This document shows, in pieces, positions 43,501 through 53,232 of a DNA stretch of 64,000 nt. Both the position numbers and the translations under genes were made by a program. The notes under the pieces are model-generated. The model made no database searches. It saw only the letters and a program-made list of their open reading frames with translations, and was not told where the DNA came from. The DNA comes from Nemertoderma westbladi. Its lineage: Eukaryota; Xenacoelomorpha; Nemertodermatida; Nemertodermatidae. The DNA lies in contig JAUCBJ010009158.1 of NCBI GenBank assembly GCA_032718475.1, positions 44,143 to 108,142 on the forward strand, written 5' to 3'. Every line of letters begins with the position of its first letter. Within the stretch, counting starts at the first letter, position 1.

Positions 43501-44507
43501 ATATAAGTATTACGATGTCAGTGTTATTGTTTCCTTATTTCGTATTGTTTTGATATTTTTACAATTAGTATATTTCAGCTCAGTCTGTGTCTCAATTATA
43601 TATTTACCAAACCCAACTCATGGTAAACAAACAATAATGCTGGATCAATTAGTTGTACTAGAGAGAAATATAGAAATCTTAACTTATCCTGACCAAACAT
43701 GGTAACATTGAGTTTGATTGTAAATGCAGATTAACTAACATGTTGCTGAATATATTTATTTGAGTTTGTTGACACGGGATAAATAAAATTATCTGAAAAC
43801 GAATAATAACAAAATTATCAACTAATAAAATCATAAGTATTTTTTGTTACATAACCTTCAAATACGATCTCTATGTTCTACATATCACTCTGATTAAGTG
43901 CCGTTTTTGCACTAATTTATATTATCAGGCGCTGAATAAATTCGTATTAATTCAATAAAAATCAATATATTTAAATTAAATATATTGTAGTTTTATGAGG
44001 ATTCAATATATGGTGGAGTCAGTTCTAATAAGATGATAGAACAAATCCATTAGAAAATGTCAAGAAATGTTTTAACTGAAAGATTACAAATCTAAATTCA
44101 ACGATTTAAATGTTACCACGTAGTCCGTGGTGTTTATATTTCGGTTGATGGTTAATAAACAGGCGGTCCGATTCGTGGCATTACGTGACGAGGTTATATT
44201 GTAGTGAGTAGGAAATCTATTCTAACAGTAAAGTTTATCTGTACTTCAACCTACAAGCAGACTTGATTAAATTATTCTATCCATATAATGCTTTATGTAC
44301 ATTGAGAAAGCGGGTCATATTTTGTAGTATTTTAATTAAAATCACAGGGTTGCTTGGCTACTATAGTTATACATTCTAGAATTATCAATATATAGTTAAT
44401 ATTTTACTATTTTTTCATACAAATTATATTTTCTTGGCTTATATTTTGCTTTTTATACACATAACTGTAAATACTGTATATATTATTGCATACTTATTAA
44501 TGGGATC
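37532..44507. other. 7-kb noncoding 5' region of the giant element
   Basis: AT-rich, with many TACAGTAC, AGGCCTA and ACCGGTA motifs. No ORF above ~110 codons and none with recognisable domains. It would hold the promoter of the minus-strand gene. From about 42800 onward it is related to the right part of the short unit (23990-25954). Confidence 0.6.
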
Positions 44508-44514
44508 ACTCGGT

Positions 44515-44529
44515 AGTGTGAATGCGGCC
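44515..44529. mobile_element. Harbinger-like MITE, right 15 bp of the split copy
   Basis: AGTGTGAATGCGGCC completes the inverted repeat begun at 22114, followed by the TTA duplication (44530-44532). It fixes the right edge of the 22.4-kb insert. Confidence 0.88.
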
Positions 44530-44734
44530 TTAGATAAACCAGCCCCCACTAAATTACAACTCTTTTCTGGAATACAGTTTAAATAAAACGTGCAGCCATA
44601 AGCACTGGAACTTCCAATACGGTTGCATGCATTATTATAAATGATATTAGGTTTATTTTAAGTCTTATTATACGGTTATACGGCTGCATATCATATTTCA
44701 ACCTTAATTCAAGTGCCTCAAACTATTTAGATAG
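44530..44734. repeat. hairpin repeat B, copy 1
   Basis: Contains GTGCAGCCATAAGCACTGGA and, 15 bases later, CGGTTGCATGC, an imperfect stem of the CATGCAGCCATAAG / CTTATGGTTGCATG type. Related copies lie at about 44783, 45429, 50652, 51661, 52632 and 53012. Confidence 0.7.
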
Positions 44735-45380
44735 ACCAGCCATTACAAGTAAACTCACGTCTGAGATAAAGTTTAAATAAAACATGCAGCCTTAAGTAAT
44801 GGAGCTGTCTTATGGTTGCATGTCATATTATAATAATAATTATTATGTTTTTTTAGTCATATTTTGGTCAGTTAATAAATACAATATTATATATGATTAA
44901 ATTAGTTAGTTAGTTAAATTATTTAAATGATTTAATCAATTGAAAATATAAAAGAAATGAAAGTACAATAATTTTTAGTTACTAATTTCATCCTGGCTAG
45001 ATAGCACAAACTTCACACTAAATATTGGTACAGAGAGACAAAAGATAGATAAATGGGACGGTTGCAGTAGAAAGGGCACATGTCCCAAAGTTCAAAGCTT
45101 TAGAATACATCTCTGAAACTACCGGACTAATAGATCGACTGACAAACGGAAAGACATACAAACATTACAAATGCTGCCAAACACGAAAACTGATGCCGCA
45201 AATGCGATACGGTAAATGAAGTCAAAGTCCAAGAAAACAGACATTCTCAGGATTTTAGCATTTGTAGGGTGTCATATTGTATTTTGACAGACAGATCGAC
45301 TGACAAACGGACAGACGTATACAAACTGAACAAATGCAGCCAAACATGAAAACTAATACCGTAAATGAAGTCAGAGTCCA
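44735..45380. repeat. 646-bp tandem duplication, unit 1
   Basis: Starts ACCAGCCATTACAAGTAAAC. It holds the B hairpin, an AT-rich segment, TGGTACAGAGAGACAAAAGA, and about 250 bp of the GACAGACA satellite. It differs from unit 2 at only a few positions that I can see (for example TTAAGTAATGGAGCTGTC against TTAAGCAATGGAACTCTC). Confidence 0.92.
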
Positions 45381-46026
45381 ACCAGCCATTACAAGTAAAC
45401 TCACGTCTGAGATAAAGTTTAAATAAAACATGCAGCCTTAAGCAATGGAACTCTCTTATGGTTGCATGTCATATTATAATAATAATTATTATGTTTTTTT
45501 AGTCATATTTTGGTCAGTTAATAAATACAATATTATATATGATTAAATTAGTTAGTTAGTTAAATTATTTAAATGATTTAATCAATTGAAAATATAAAAG
45601 AAATGAAAGTACAATAATTTTTAGTTACTAATTTCATCCTGGCTAGATAGCACAAACTTCACACTAAATATTGGTACAGAGAGACAAAAGATAGATAAAT
45701 GGGACGGTTGCAGTAGAAAGGGCACATGTCCCAAAGTTCAAAGCTTTAGAATACATCTCTGAAACTACCGGACTAATAGATCGACTGACAAACGGAAAGA
45801 CATACAAACATTACAAATGCTGCCAAACACGAAAACTGATGCCGCAAATGCGATACGGTAAATGAAGTCAAAGTCCAAGAAAACAGACATTCTCAGGATT
45901 TTAGCATTTGTAGGGTGTCATATTGTATTTTGACAGACAGATCGACTGACAAACGGACAGACGTATACAAACTGAACAAATGCAGCCAAACATGAAAACT
46001 AATACCGTAAATGAAGTCAGAGTCCA
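45381..46026. repeat. 646-bp tandem duplication, unit 2
   Basis: Direct copy of 44735-45380. After 46026 the sequence continues with further satellite units rather than a third copy. Confidence 0.92.
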
Positions 46027-46255
46027 AGAAAAAGTACATTCCCGGGATTTTAGCTTTGTATGGTGTCATATTATATTTTGACAGACAGATTGACTGACAA
46101 ACGGACAGACATAATATACTGTTCAATTGGGGCCAAACATGAAAACTGATACAGTAAATGAAGTCTGAGTCCAAGAAAACAGACATTACCGTGATTTTAG
46201 CTTTGTAGGGTGTCATATTATTTTTCGACAAACGAACAGACATACAAACTGTACA
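46027..46255. repeat. GACAGACA satellite, block 3
   Basis: One and a half ~146-bp units, ending CATACAAACTGTACA, the exact point where the next element is inserted. The uninterrupted paralogue is at 20755-20800 (CATACAAACTGTACAAATGC). Confidence 0.88.
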
Positions 46256-46559
46256 CGAAGTGGGGACTTCGCGCAGCACGAAGTTGGCAGAGCCTTAGCG
46301 AATTGACACTGTTAGGTATAGCGGGGTTATAGGCCTACTGTCCCATTGTAGTAGTAGCTCATTATAGGGAAGGATAGCAGTGCCTGTTGGGGATATACTG
46401 GTTACTGCAGTACCGGTACTGTGTGTACTACCTACCGGTATTATTCTGTTCGGTTGCGATATTATAAGTTCACATTGCATTTATCATATACAGATATAGT
46501 CTGATAGTTTTTACATTGGCACCAAAAGCTAACCGGGCCTGTTATTCACTTTTTATTAT

Positions 46560-47474
46560 ATGAGACACAATCAGACAATGGCACCGAAACTCTCGGACTA
46601 TGTGGCCAAATATGACGGGACGGGAGATCCGTGTTCCTGGCTTACCATATTCGACGACACGTTCGAGATATTACGGGAAGAAGCTAAATTAGAAGAAGGA
46701 AGCCGTGCTACGTATCTGAGGTTGTCACTCAAGGGGGCGGCCCACGATGTAATATCCCAACTGTCAGAAGCCGAGAAAAAAGATTGCGCAATCATCAGGA
46801 AGATGCTAATCCAGGCGTTCGCCGACACCCCATACGCGGCGTACGACAAGTTCAAACAGAGAGTCCTCGGCGACGAAACGGCAGATTCATTTCTGGCTGA
46901 TTTGAGAAGGCTTCTATCATTGATAACGGAAGATACTAGAAGTCAATGTGCGACCGATCTCCTAGCTGTTCAGTTCGCTAATGGCCTTCCAAACAGTGTG
47001 AGAATGGAGGTGAAGGCGATGGCGGGAAACGTGGGAATCGATGAGTTGTTGCAGCAGGCGAGACGAATGCTGGCAGAGCGGAATGGTATGGATAGTGTCT
47101 GGGGTGCCGCTGGGTTTAGTAGTCGCAGGGGGTCAGGGCATTCAGAACAAAGTAATCGTGGACATGATCGGGAAATTGGATCGTGGGGCGGGATGAGGCA
47201 GTCAGTTGAGTGCTATCGGTGCAGAAAAGCAGGGCATTTCGCCCGCGAATGCACCAGCCAGGAAACCAGTGGCGGTGGTGGTGGTAATGCCTGGTCGACG
47301 AATAGGGCCGATAATACAAACGCCAAACCGAAGGGTTGTTTTAGGTGCGGCCAGGTGGGGCACATCGCGCGGGGGTGCCGCAGTGGCGGGAATGGTGCGC
47401 TCGGTTGGGCGAACGCGGGAAACGAACTGGGGGAGACGTTGTCGCGGCCCACGGGCGCCTCCCCGAGAAATTAA
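46560..47474 (+). CDS. Gag with two CCHC zinc knuckles
   Basis: 304 codons from ATG 46560 (a second ATG, MAPKLSDYV, follows six codons later). Residues ~10-180 are a helical Gag/capsid-like region (YDGTGDPCSWLTIFDDTFEI, RATYLRLSLKGAAHDVISQL, FKQRVLGDETADSFLADLRR). Two perfect knuckles follow: CYRCRKAGHFAREC (~218) and CFRCGQVGHIARGC (~260). It would form the particle and bind RNA. Its 3' end overlaps pol by 130 nt and contains a -1 frameshift signal. Codon use here is more GC-rich than the surroundings, and the ORF is intact, so the element is young. Confidence 0.88.
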   Translation: MRHNQTMAPKLSDYVAKYDGTGDPCSWLTIFDDTFEILREEAKLEEGSRATYLRLSLKGAAHDVISQLSEAEKKDCAIIRKMLIQAFADTPYAAYDKFKQRVLGDETADSFLADLRRLLSLITEDTRSQCATDLLAVQFANGLPNSVRMEVKAMAGNVGIDELLQQARRMLAERNGMDSVWGAAGFSSRRGSGHSEQSNRGHDREIGSWGGMRQSVECYRCRKAGHFARECTSQETSGGGGGNAWSTNRADNTNAKPKGCFRCGQVGHIARGCRSGGNGALGWANAGNELGETLSRPTGASPRN

Positions 47475-49140
47475 ACTGTGGCATACCGAGTGTGGGGATT
47501 AGAGTGAACGGGCCGCGAGGAATAATAAGGTCGGACGCAATTGTAGATACAGGCTGTAGCTGCAGCTTGGTTACGGCGAAGTGGTGTAGAATCAACCAAA
47601 TTGATATAAAGACGAGTAGATGGAACCCAAAGATATTGATGCTGGACGGGACATCGCAAAGTCAAGCTATTGGAACTGTTACTCTCTCTATAGTAGAAAT
47701 AGCGGGACGGAAACAGGATATTGAATGGTCTTTTTTAGTCTTAGAGCATTTATTAGGTGGTTCGGAAGACCTAATAATGGGCTACGACTTAATAAAACAC
47801 GTCGGATCTCAAACTCTCTCTAGTGCGGTTTTCGGAATGGCCGGTGTAATGTCCACTGCGAATAACAACGATGAGACGGTGCGACAAGTGGATGAGATTG
47901 CTAGCGACGGAAAACAACTGGAAGACCTGATTGTCATTGAGGATACAGACTTTAAAGCGGTGTATAACGGAAAGCAATGGGTGGCAAATTGGAAGTGGAA
48001 AAACGGGAAACCACCAATTTTGAACAATAAAGTGAGCCAGTACAAAATACGGAAGGAGCATGTTGGAATGTTCGAGACTGCCATGAAAGAATGGATAGAC
48101 AATGAGTGGATAGTACCATACAACAAACAACGCCATGGAGAGGTGCGGGGGACCATCCCTTTGATGGCCAAGTACGAACCCAAAAAGAACCGTGTTCGAC
48201 CCATATTAGACTATCGAGAGATGAACGAATATATAGAAAACTCCCCCGGAATGGATGCGGCGGTGTGCGGGGAGAAAATGCGACAATGGCGAAAAATGGG
48301 TAAGGACACTGCACTCATCGACCTCAAGTGGGCATACATGCAGGTCAAGATAAGAGATGATTTACTACCATACCAAACGATAGTTTACCAAGGTGAAAGA
48401 TATGTGGTCACAACTATGGGATTTGGGCTTGGGGTGGCCCCGAAAATAATGGACAACATTGTCGAGCGAGCATTGTCTCAAGATAAAGGCATAAAGGAAT
48501 CCACTGACAACTTTCGCGACGACATTTATGTGAACACCGATATAACGACAACTGACGCGGTGAGAGACCATTTGCTGCAATATGGCTTAGTAACAAAGAG
48601 GGCCGAACCTGTTCGTGAGGGAAGCCGTATTTTGGGAGTTCGAATAATAGAAAAGGATAGAATGAATCATCACTGGACTAGAGAAGCGGGTACTCCAACA
48701 GAAGTGCCAATGGGACTAACTAGGCGGCAACTGCATTCAATATGTGGACAGCTGAAAGGCCACTATCCGGTGGGTGGTTGGATCAGACCAGCTTGTGCGT
48801 GGTTACAGAGATGCAGCTCGAAAATAGGTTGGGACACTCCAGTTAGCAACAAAATACGAGAAAAACTGCAAGAAACACTAACGCGAATTCAAATAGATGA
48901 TCCGGCAACTGGGGAATGGGCGATATCCATGACCGACAGTGGAGAAGTGTGGACCGACGCTAGTTCGGTGGCGAAAGGAGTGGTGTTAAAAATTAATGGT
49001 GCAGTTGTAGAAGACGCAGCGTGGCTGCGAAAAGCGGGCGACACTAACCACATTAACGTTGCAGAATTAGATGCGGCCATAGAGGGAGTAAACTTAGCTC
49101 TGGACTGGGGAATAACGAACCTCGACCTATTCACCAAATT
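47345..49140 (+). CDS. Pol: protease, reverse transcriptase, truncated RNase H
   Basis: The frame is open from 47345 but is reached by -1 frameshifting at about 47423. Protease: AIVDTGCSCSLVTAK (~65). RT: RPILDYREMNEYIENSPG (~283), ALIDLKWAYMQVKI (~323), TTMGFGLGVAPKIMD (~358), FRDDIYVN (~389), where YxDD is replaced by RDD-I. RNase H starts VWTDASSVAKGVVL (~535) and breaks off after the ELDAA and ALDWGITNLDLF region, at the mariner-like MITE (49142). No integrase. The RT wording (LHSICGQLKGHYPVGGWIRP) is a Gypsy-related lineage I associate with marine invertebrates and Perkinsus; the taxonomic part is recollection. Confidence 0.85.
47417..47464 (+). promoter_or_regulatory. programmed -1 ribosomal frameshift signal
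   Basis: The slippery heptamer G GGA AAC lies at 47417-47423 with GGA and AAC as zero-frame Gag codons. Six bases later GGGGAG (47430-47435) can pair with CTCCCC (47459-47464), and an inner GCC/GGC stem (CCCACGGG) can form in between. Slipping one base back gives the pol frame directly. All three parts of a standard -1 signal (heptamer, spacer, structure) are present. Confidence 0.82.
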
Positions 49141-49541
49141 AGGGGGTAGGTCAATTTATGCAAATAGTCACGTTGGCCCTCTAGCGGCAGACTGGAGAAC
49201 TGCAGATGGATTCGCCTCCTTTGAAAGTCACAGCTAATGGTCTAATACATATCTGCCAAGTTTCAGCTTAAACGGATTAAAAGCAAAGAAATGGGAGGGC
49301 ATTTAATGTTTAGACATGTGGCCCTCTAGCGGGAGACCATTGCACTGATGGTGTCTGAAAGTCTCTCAAAAATCTCAACTTTTGCTCATATTGATACCTA
49401 CAAATTTTCAACTTGGCAGCTTTAAATCCGACAAAGTTATTAGCATGTCAAAATCGTAACGACGACGACGACGACAACGACGACGACGACGACGACAACG
49501 ACGACGACGACAACTATTTGCATAAATTGACCCACCCCCTA
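49140..49541. mobile_element. mariner-like MITE (49142-49539) with TA duplications
   Basis: Inverted ends GGGGGTAGGTCAATTTATGC and its partner GCATAAATTGACCCACCCCC, each extended by AAATAGT, flanked by TA (49140-49141, 49540-49541). The interior holds the CCCTCTAGCGGCAGAC family twice and a (GAC)n run at ~49457-49512. No ORF. TA duplication and short inverted repeats suit Tc1/mariner mobilisation. Confidence 0.8.
49457..49512 (+). repeat. (CGA)n microsatellite
   Basis: About 18 trinucleotides CGA/CAA, within the MITE; it explains arginine-rich spurious frames. Confidence 0.9.
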
Positions 49542-49589
49542 ACAGTGTCAATTCGCTAAGGCTCCGCCAACTTCGTGGCTCGCCCCACA

Positions 49590-50650
49590 AATGCCGCCAA
49601 ACTTGAAAACTGATATGGGAAATGACATCAGTGATGAAAAATCTACATATGGAAGATTTTAGCTGTCTGGTCTAATATATTGTATATGGATATGAGCCCC
49701 AGCAAATGTCTGTACACATATAGATTAATTGCTACACGCAGATAATAATTGATGAAACTTTTATACCCAATATTTCTTCTACCTTTATTGGTATCAACAA
49801 CCATCTATAACTACTACTACTACTATCGGCATGTTGCATTGCGGTTGCATTAATTATATCAAGTATATTAAGAAAGATGTGTCGGCTTGTCGATAAAATT
49901 GCTCCACCTCAACTCCCTATCACCCATGACATTTGCTAGATCATCCGCATCTTCAAGTCCAGTGTTCTTAAAATGCGTCTCAAGAAAGTCATGGGCTTAC
50001 CACCATACGTAGTCGTTCCATGAGGCCGCCAAATCACAAGATTATGCTCTGGCTGGTGCACACGGTGAAAGCAATGTCCTACAAGGCGGGGGAAGCTCCG
50101 TTCAAGTAAATGCTTGCGGAGACTAATGAAACACTTCCGATGTTGTTCAGAGTCTGGTTATGGAGATGTGTTCATTGTTCTTGACACAATGACCCCGGCG
50201 TAGCATTATTGTGAATGTGCCATCCAGAGGTTTTGTAAACTCTGCAGTCAGAGACCAGCATGGACTCCCATCTAAGAAGGCTGTCTCTACTGCTGCCCTA
50301 AATAAACTCTAAAAGGTTCAAGTGCGATATCAACAATTGGTACATTTGCAACAATATTATGCGAACTTTTCAGCGTTCTGGTGTTTTATTCTTAACGCAG
50401 TAAAGTACCGTATTGCAGCGTTGCGGCCTATAGGACGAACGTACTTATACTTCTATAACTAACTATCACTAACTTAGTAATAATAATATCTTAAGCACGT
50501 CTGGATTCTTCTGCATAGCTTTTAGCAACCATTATATGCTAATTTTATGATTGTTTACCGTAACTTTGTTGTAATAACTGCAATTAATTAGTGATACAAA
50601 TAAAATTGGATATGAATTACATCACTATTCCTAATTATTCCAATATCAAA
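49590..50650. repeat. dispersed repeat A, copy 2 (LINE 3' end plus flank)
   Basis: Close match of 20786-21868, including the LINE C-terminal coding stretch on the minus strand (49870-50140), here with TGTTCTTAAAATGCG in place of TGTCCTTTAAAATGCG, a frame-shifting 1-bp loss. From 50651 it continues into repeat B instead of the tail seen in copy 1. Confidence 0.88.
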
Positions 50651-51115
50651 TAACATGCAGCCATAAGTAATGGAGCTTCTTATGGTTGCATGTCATATTA
50701 TAATATTAATTATTATGTTTTTTTAAAGTCATATCTTGGTCAATTAAGAAATACAATATTAAAAATGGTTGAATTAGTTAGTTAGTTAAATTATTTATAT
50801 GATTTGATTTAATCAATTGAAAATATAAAAGAAATGAAAGTACAATAATTTTTAGTTACTAATTTCATCAAAGAGTCTGTTTAATACAAACTTCACACTA
50901 AATATTGGTACAGAGAGACAAAGGATGGACAAATGAGACGGTTGTAGTAGAAAGGGCACATGGCCCAAAGTTCAAAGCTTTAGAATACATCTCGATTTGT
51001 TGCAAATTTTTCGGACTTTCTAATTGTATATTTGGTTTAAGTTCTAGATATTTTTTACCTTCGGAAAATCACAAAAACTATACGGAAGTTTGACAAAATA
51101 TCGTAGTTCGCACAT
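50651..51115. repeat. hairpin repeat B and AT-rich module, diverged copy
   Basis: ACATGCAGCCATAAGTAATG with CTTATGGTTGCATGTCATAT, then an AT-rich stretch and TGGTACAGAGAGACAAAGGA, matching 44780-45110 at lower identity. It ends where the other copies enter satellite. Confidence 0.75.
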
Positions 51116-51540
51116 TCCCGATCAAAACTGTCTGTAAGAATGTTTGTTCATGACGTAGTCTGATAATAATGAAGCACATCACAACGCTAACATTTTCGAT
51201 ATGGGGGTTTTCCTATTCTGTGATTAAATTGGTGATGTCTGTTTTGATGTTTGTGGAATCTAGTCTTTCTGTATGTCTGTCTGTCAAAAGTATACCGCAG
51301 ACAGATTAGATTCAGCTAACCAAGAAAACTGACATCAAAAATGAAAATACAGACCACAATTACCACCGTAGCCAAAATATTAGCCACGTAGAGGGCTTTC
51401 TTAAATTTTGACAGACAACAGACAGACAGACAAATATACTGACAAACAGACTACATTTTGTCAAACATGAAATCTGACATCAGAAATGAAGTCGGACACC
51501 AAGAAATAGACATACCCATGATATTAGGTTTATTTTAAGT
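51116..51540. repeat. diverged GACAGACA satellite-like sequence
   Basis: Degenerate units in both orientations (GTCTGTCTGTCAAAAG near 51280, GACAGACAACAGACAGACAG near 51409). No gene. Confidence 0.55.
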
Positions 51541-51712
51541 TTTATTATACGGTTATACGGCTGCATATTATCATATTTCAACCTTACTTCAAGTGCCTCA
51601 AACTATTTAGATAGACCAGCCATTACATGTAAACTCACGTCTGAGATAAAGTTTAAATAAAACATGCAGCCATAAGCAATGGAGCTGTCTTATGGTTGCA
51701 TGTCATATTAGT
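51541..51712. repeat. hairpin repeat B, further copy with empty insertion site
   Basis: Contains AACTATTTAGATAGACCAGC at about 51600, the unoccupied version of the site used by the Harbinger-like MITE at 21905, and the CATGCAGCCATAAG...CTTATGGTTGCATG hairpin at 51662-51705. Confidence 0.75.
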
Positions 51713-52240
51713 GGATCCAACGATCATCTATACTACAGAACGGCTTCTCAAAAAAAAATCATAATTCGAAACTCGTATGGTGGAGGCCGACCAAAACAGA
51801 AAGTACAATATCGGTTTGCAGTGACTTATATTCCTACAGCACGTGCGTAATACTTATAATAAACTCAATGTAATCCGTGTATTAGCTACTGGGTTGGGAT
51901 GAAAACAACTCTAATAAGCAATCGGTTTCCAATTCAATAATCTGCTTGACCTTTGATAAGTAATGTGATCCGCTAAACCAGACAACTTTAATTAGCAATA
52001 ATGGGATACCCAGCTTGACTAAGTAATTATATTTAGCTATTAGTACATCCGTTATTAGGAACCGAATCGTTGCTGACTGACTGACTAACTGAAATTTGGG
52101 GCTATCGTTTGGGGCGGTAACAAAGTATATTTGGTGCGAAAACTATGTATTCTGGGAAGAAATAATTTGTGGTCGAAATTAAATTATGTAAGATTGATCG
52201 ACAACAGTTTATATGGCACTAAAAATGATGTCAGATAACG
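51713..52240. other. no feature recognised
   Basis: AT-rich sequence without ORF, tandem repeat or RNA gene that I can support. Confidence 0.4.
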
Positions 52241-53232
52241 ATAAAACACAGATGCCCAAGATTTTAGCTTTGTATGGTGAAATATTATATTTTGACAGAG
52301 ACATAGGCAGACAAACGGACAGATATACAGACAGTCTAGATGCCACCAAACATGAAAACCGTAATCGGGAATGAAATCACAGACTATGAAAACTCCATGC
52401 CATAGGTTTTTGCTATGGGGTGAGAGATACTATATTATGTAAAACAGATCAACAGACAAACGGGCAGACAGACAAACAGTCTAAATGCAACAAACATTAA
52501 AACTGATATCGAAAATGGAGTCAGAATTAACATGTTAAAATTATATAAATCTGAATTTTCCCGAATTATTCGAGAAACATCTACTTAGTTCAACCTACAA
52601 ACTCGCTTCAAAAGTAAAGTTTAAATAAGACATGCAGCCTTAAGCACTGGGACTGTCTTATGGCTGCATGTCTTATTTCATAACTATATACGTCATTGTT
52701 CATAAAATAGCTCATTATAGCGTTACGGTACGAGTGGACAAGCGAATCTAATTTTAATTATTTATGGGGAATTATTTGTAGTTATGCACTTAAAACTTTC
52801 TAGAACAACCTAATAATGACGCGGTGACACGAAATGAATAATGCACAATTTTATAATTTTTCTTATAATTATTGGTTATATGGCTGCCTATTAAATTTCA
52901 ACATTATTAGGTATATTTAATAGGAAAGATTTATAAAGAATAATGCTGAAACTTCAAGTACCTCAAACCTTCCACTACAGCAAAACTCAATCTGAAATAT
53001 AGTTTAAATAAATCATGCACCATAAGCAGTTGAGATGTCTTATGGTTACATGTCATATTATTATAATATATATATATGTTTATTGACTGATATCCGACAA
53101 AAGACATTATTATCATTAAACATTTGAAATTACATATTATTAAATATAAACTTAGTGAAACTAAATAACTTTAGATCTAAAATTAGTCCCTTCAAATTAG
53201 TAACTTGAAAATGTCCCAGTTATTGTCTCGAG
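52241..53232. repeat. diverged satellite units and hairpin B copies
   Basis: Degenerate GACAGACA units at about 52290-52520 (GGCAGACAAACGGACAGATA), then B hairpins at about 52630-52675 and 53010-53055. Between them AT-rich noncoding DNA. No gene. Confidence 0.6.

Larger units (their letters stand above)
25955..44514 (-). mobile_element. giant HUH-type rolling-circle-like transposon (18.6 kb)
   Basis: Bounded on the left by the 1.28-kb hairpin-rich repeat and on the right by GGGATCACTCGGT, the edge beyond which the split MITE resumes. The giant minus-strand gene occupies 29229 to about 37531; the rest is AT-rich and noncoding. ACTCGGT occurs at all three junctions (22108-22114, 25948-25954, 44508-44514), either as a 7-bp target duplication or as an element end resembling the target. 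The combination of HUH/Rep plus helicase protein, terminal hairpin and head-to-tail units points to rolling-circle transposition. GIY-YIG fusion and ~18-kb size are unusual among Helitron-like elements as I know them. Confidence 0.7.
46256..49586 (+). mobile_element. inverted-repeat element carrying gag-pol (3.33 kb)
   Basis: A 35-bp inverted repeat (46277-46311 and 49543-49577; starts CACGAAGTTGGC, ends AATTGACACTG; one mismatch) brackets retroelement gag and truncated pol. ACA is duplicated (46253-46255, 49587-49589), and the paralogue at 20755-20800 has the empty site. The left side has an extra CGAAGT-GGGG-ACTTCG hairpin. LTRs are direct, not inverted, so this is not a normal LTR element: either a DNA transposon captured retroelement sequence, or the repeats belong to an unrecognised element type. 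The mariner-like MITE 49142-49539 sits between pol and the right inverted repeat. Confidence 0.72.

Noticed and set aside
21908-44529. A single 22.6-kb Harbinger transposon
   Set aside because: The Harbinger-like ends belong to a 222-bp MITE whose inverted arms are complete once the insert is removed; no Harbinger transposase is present inside.
47789-48314. Overlapping minus-strand ORFs of 115-131 codons
   Set aside because: Shadows of the pol reading frame at 47345-49140; no motif of their own.
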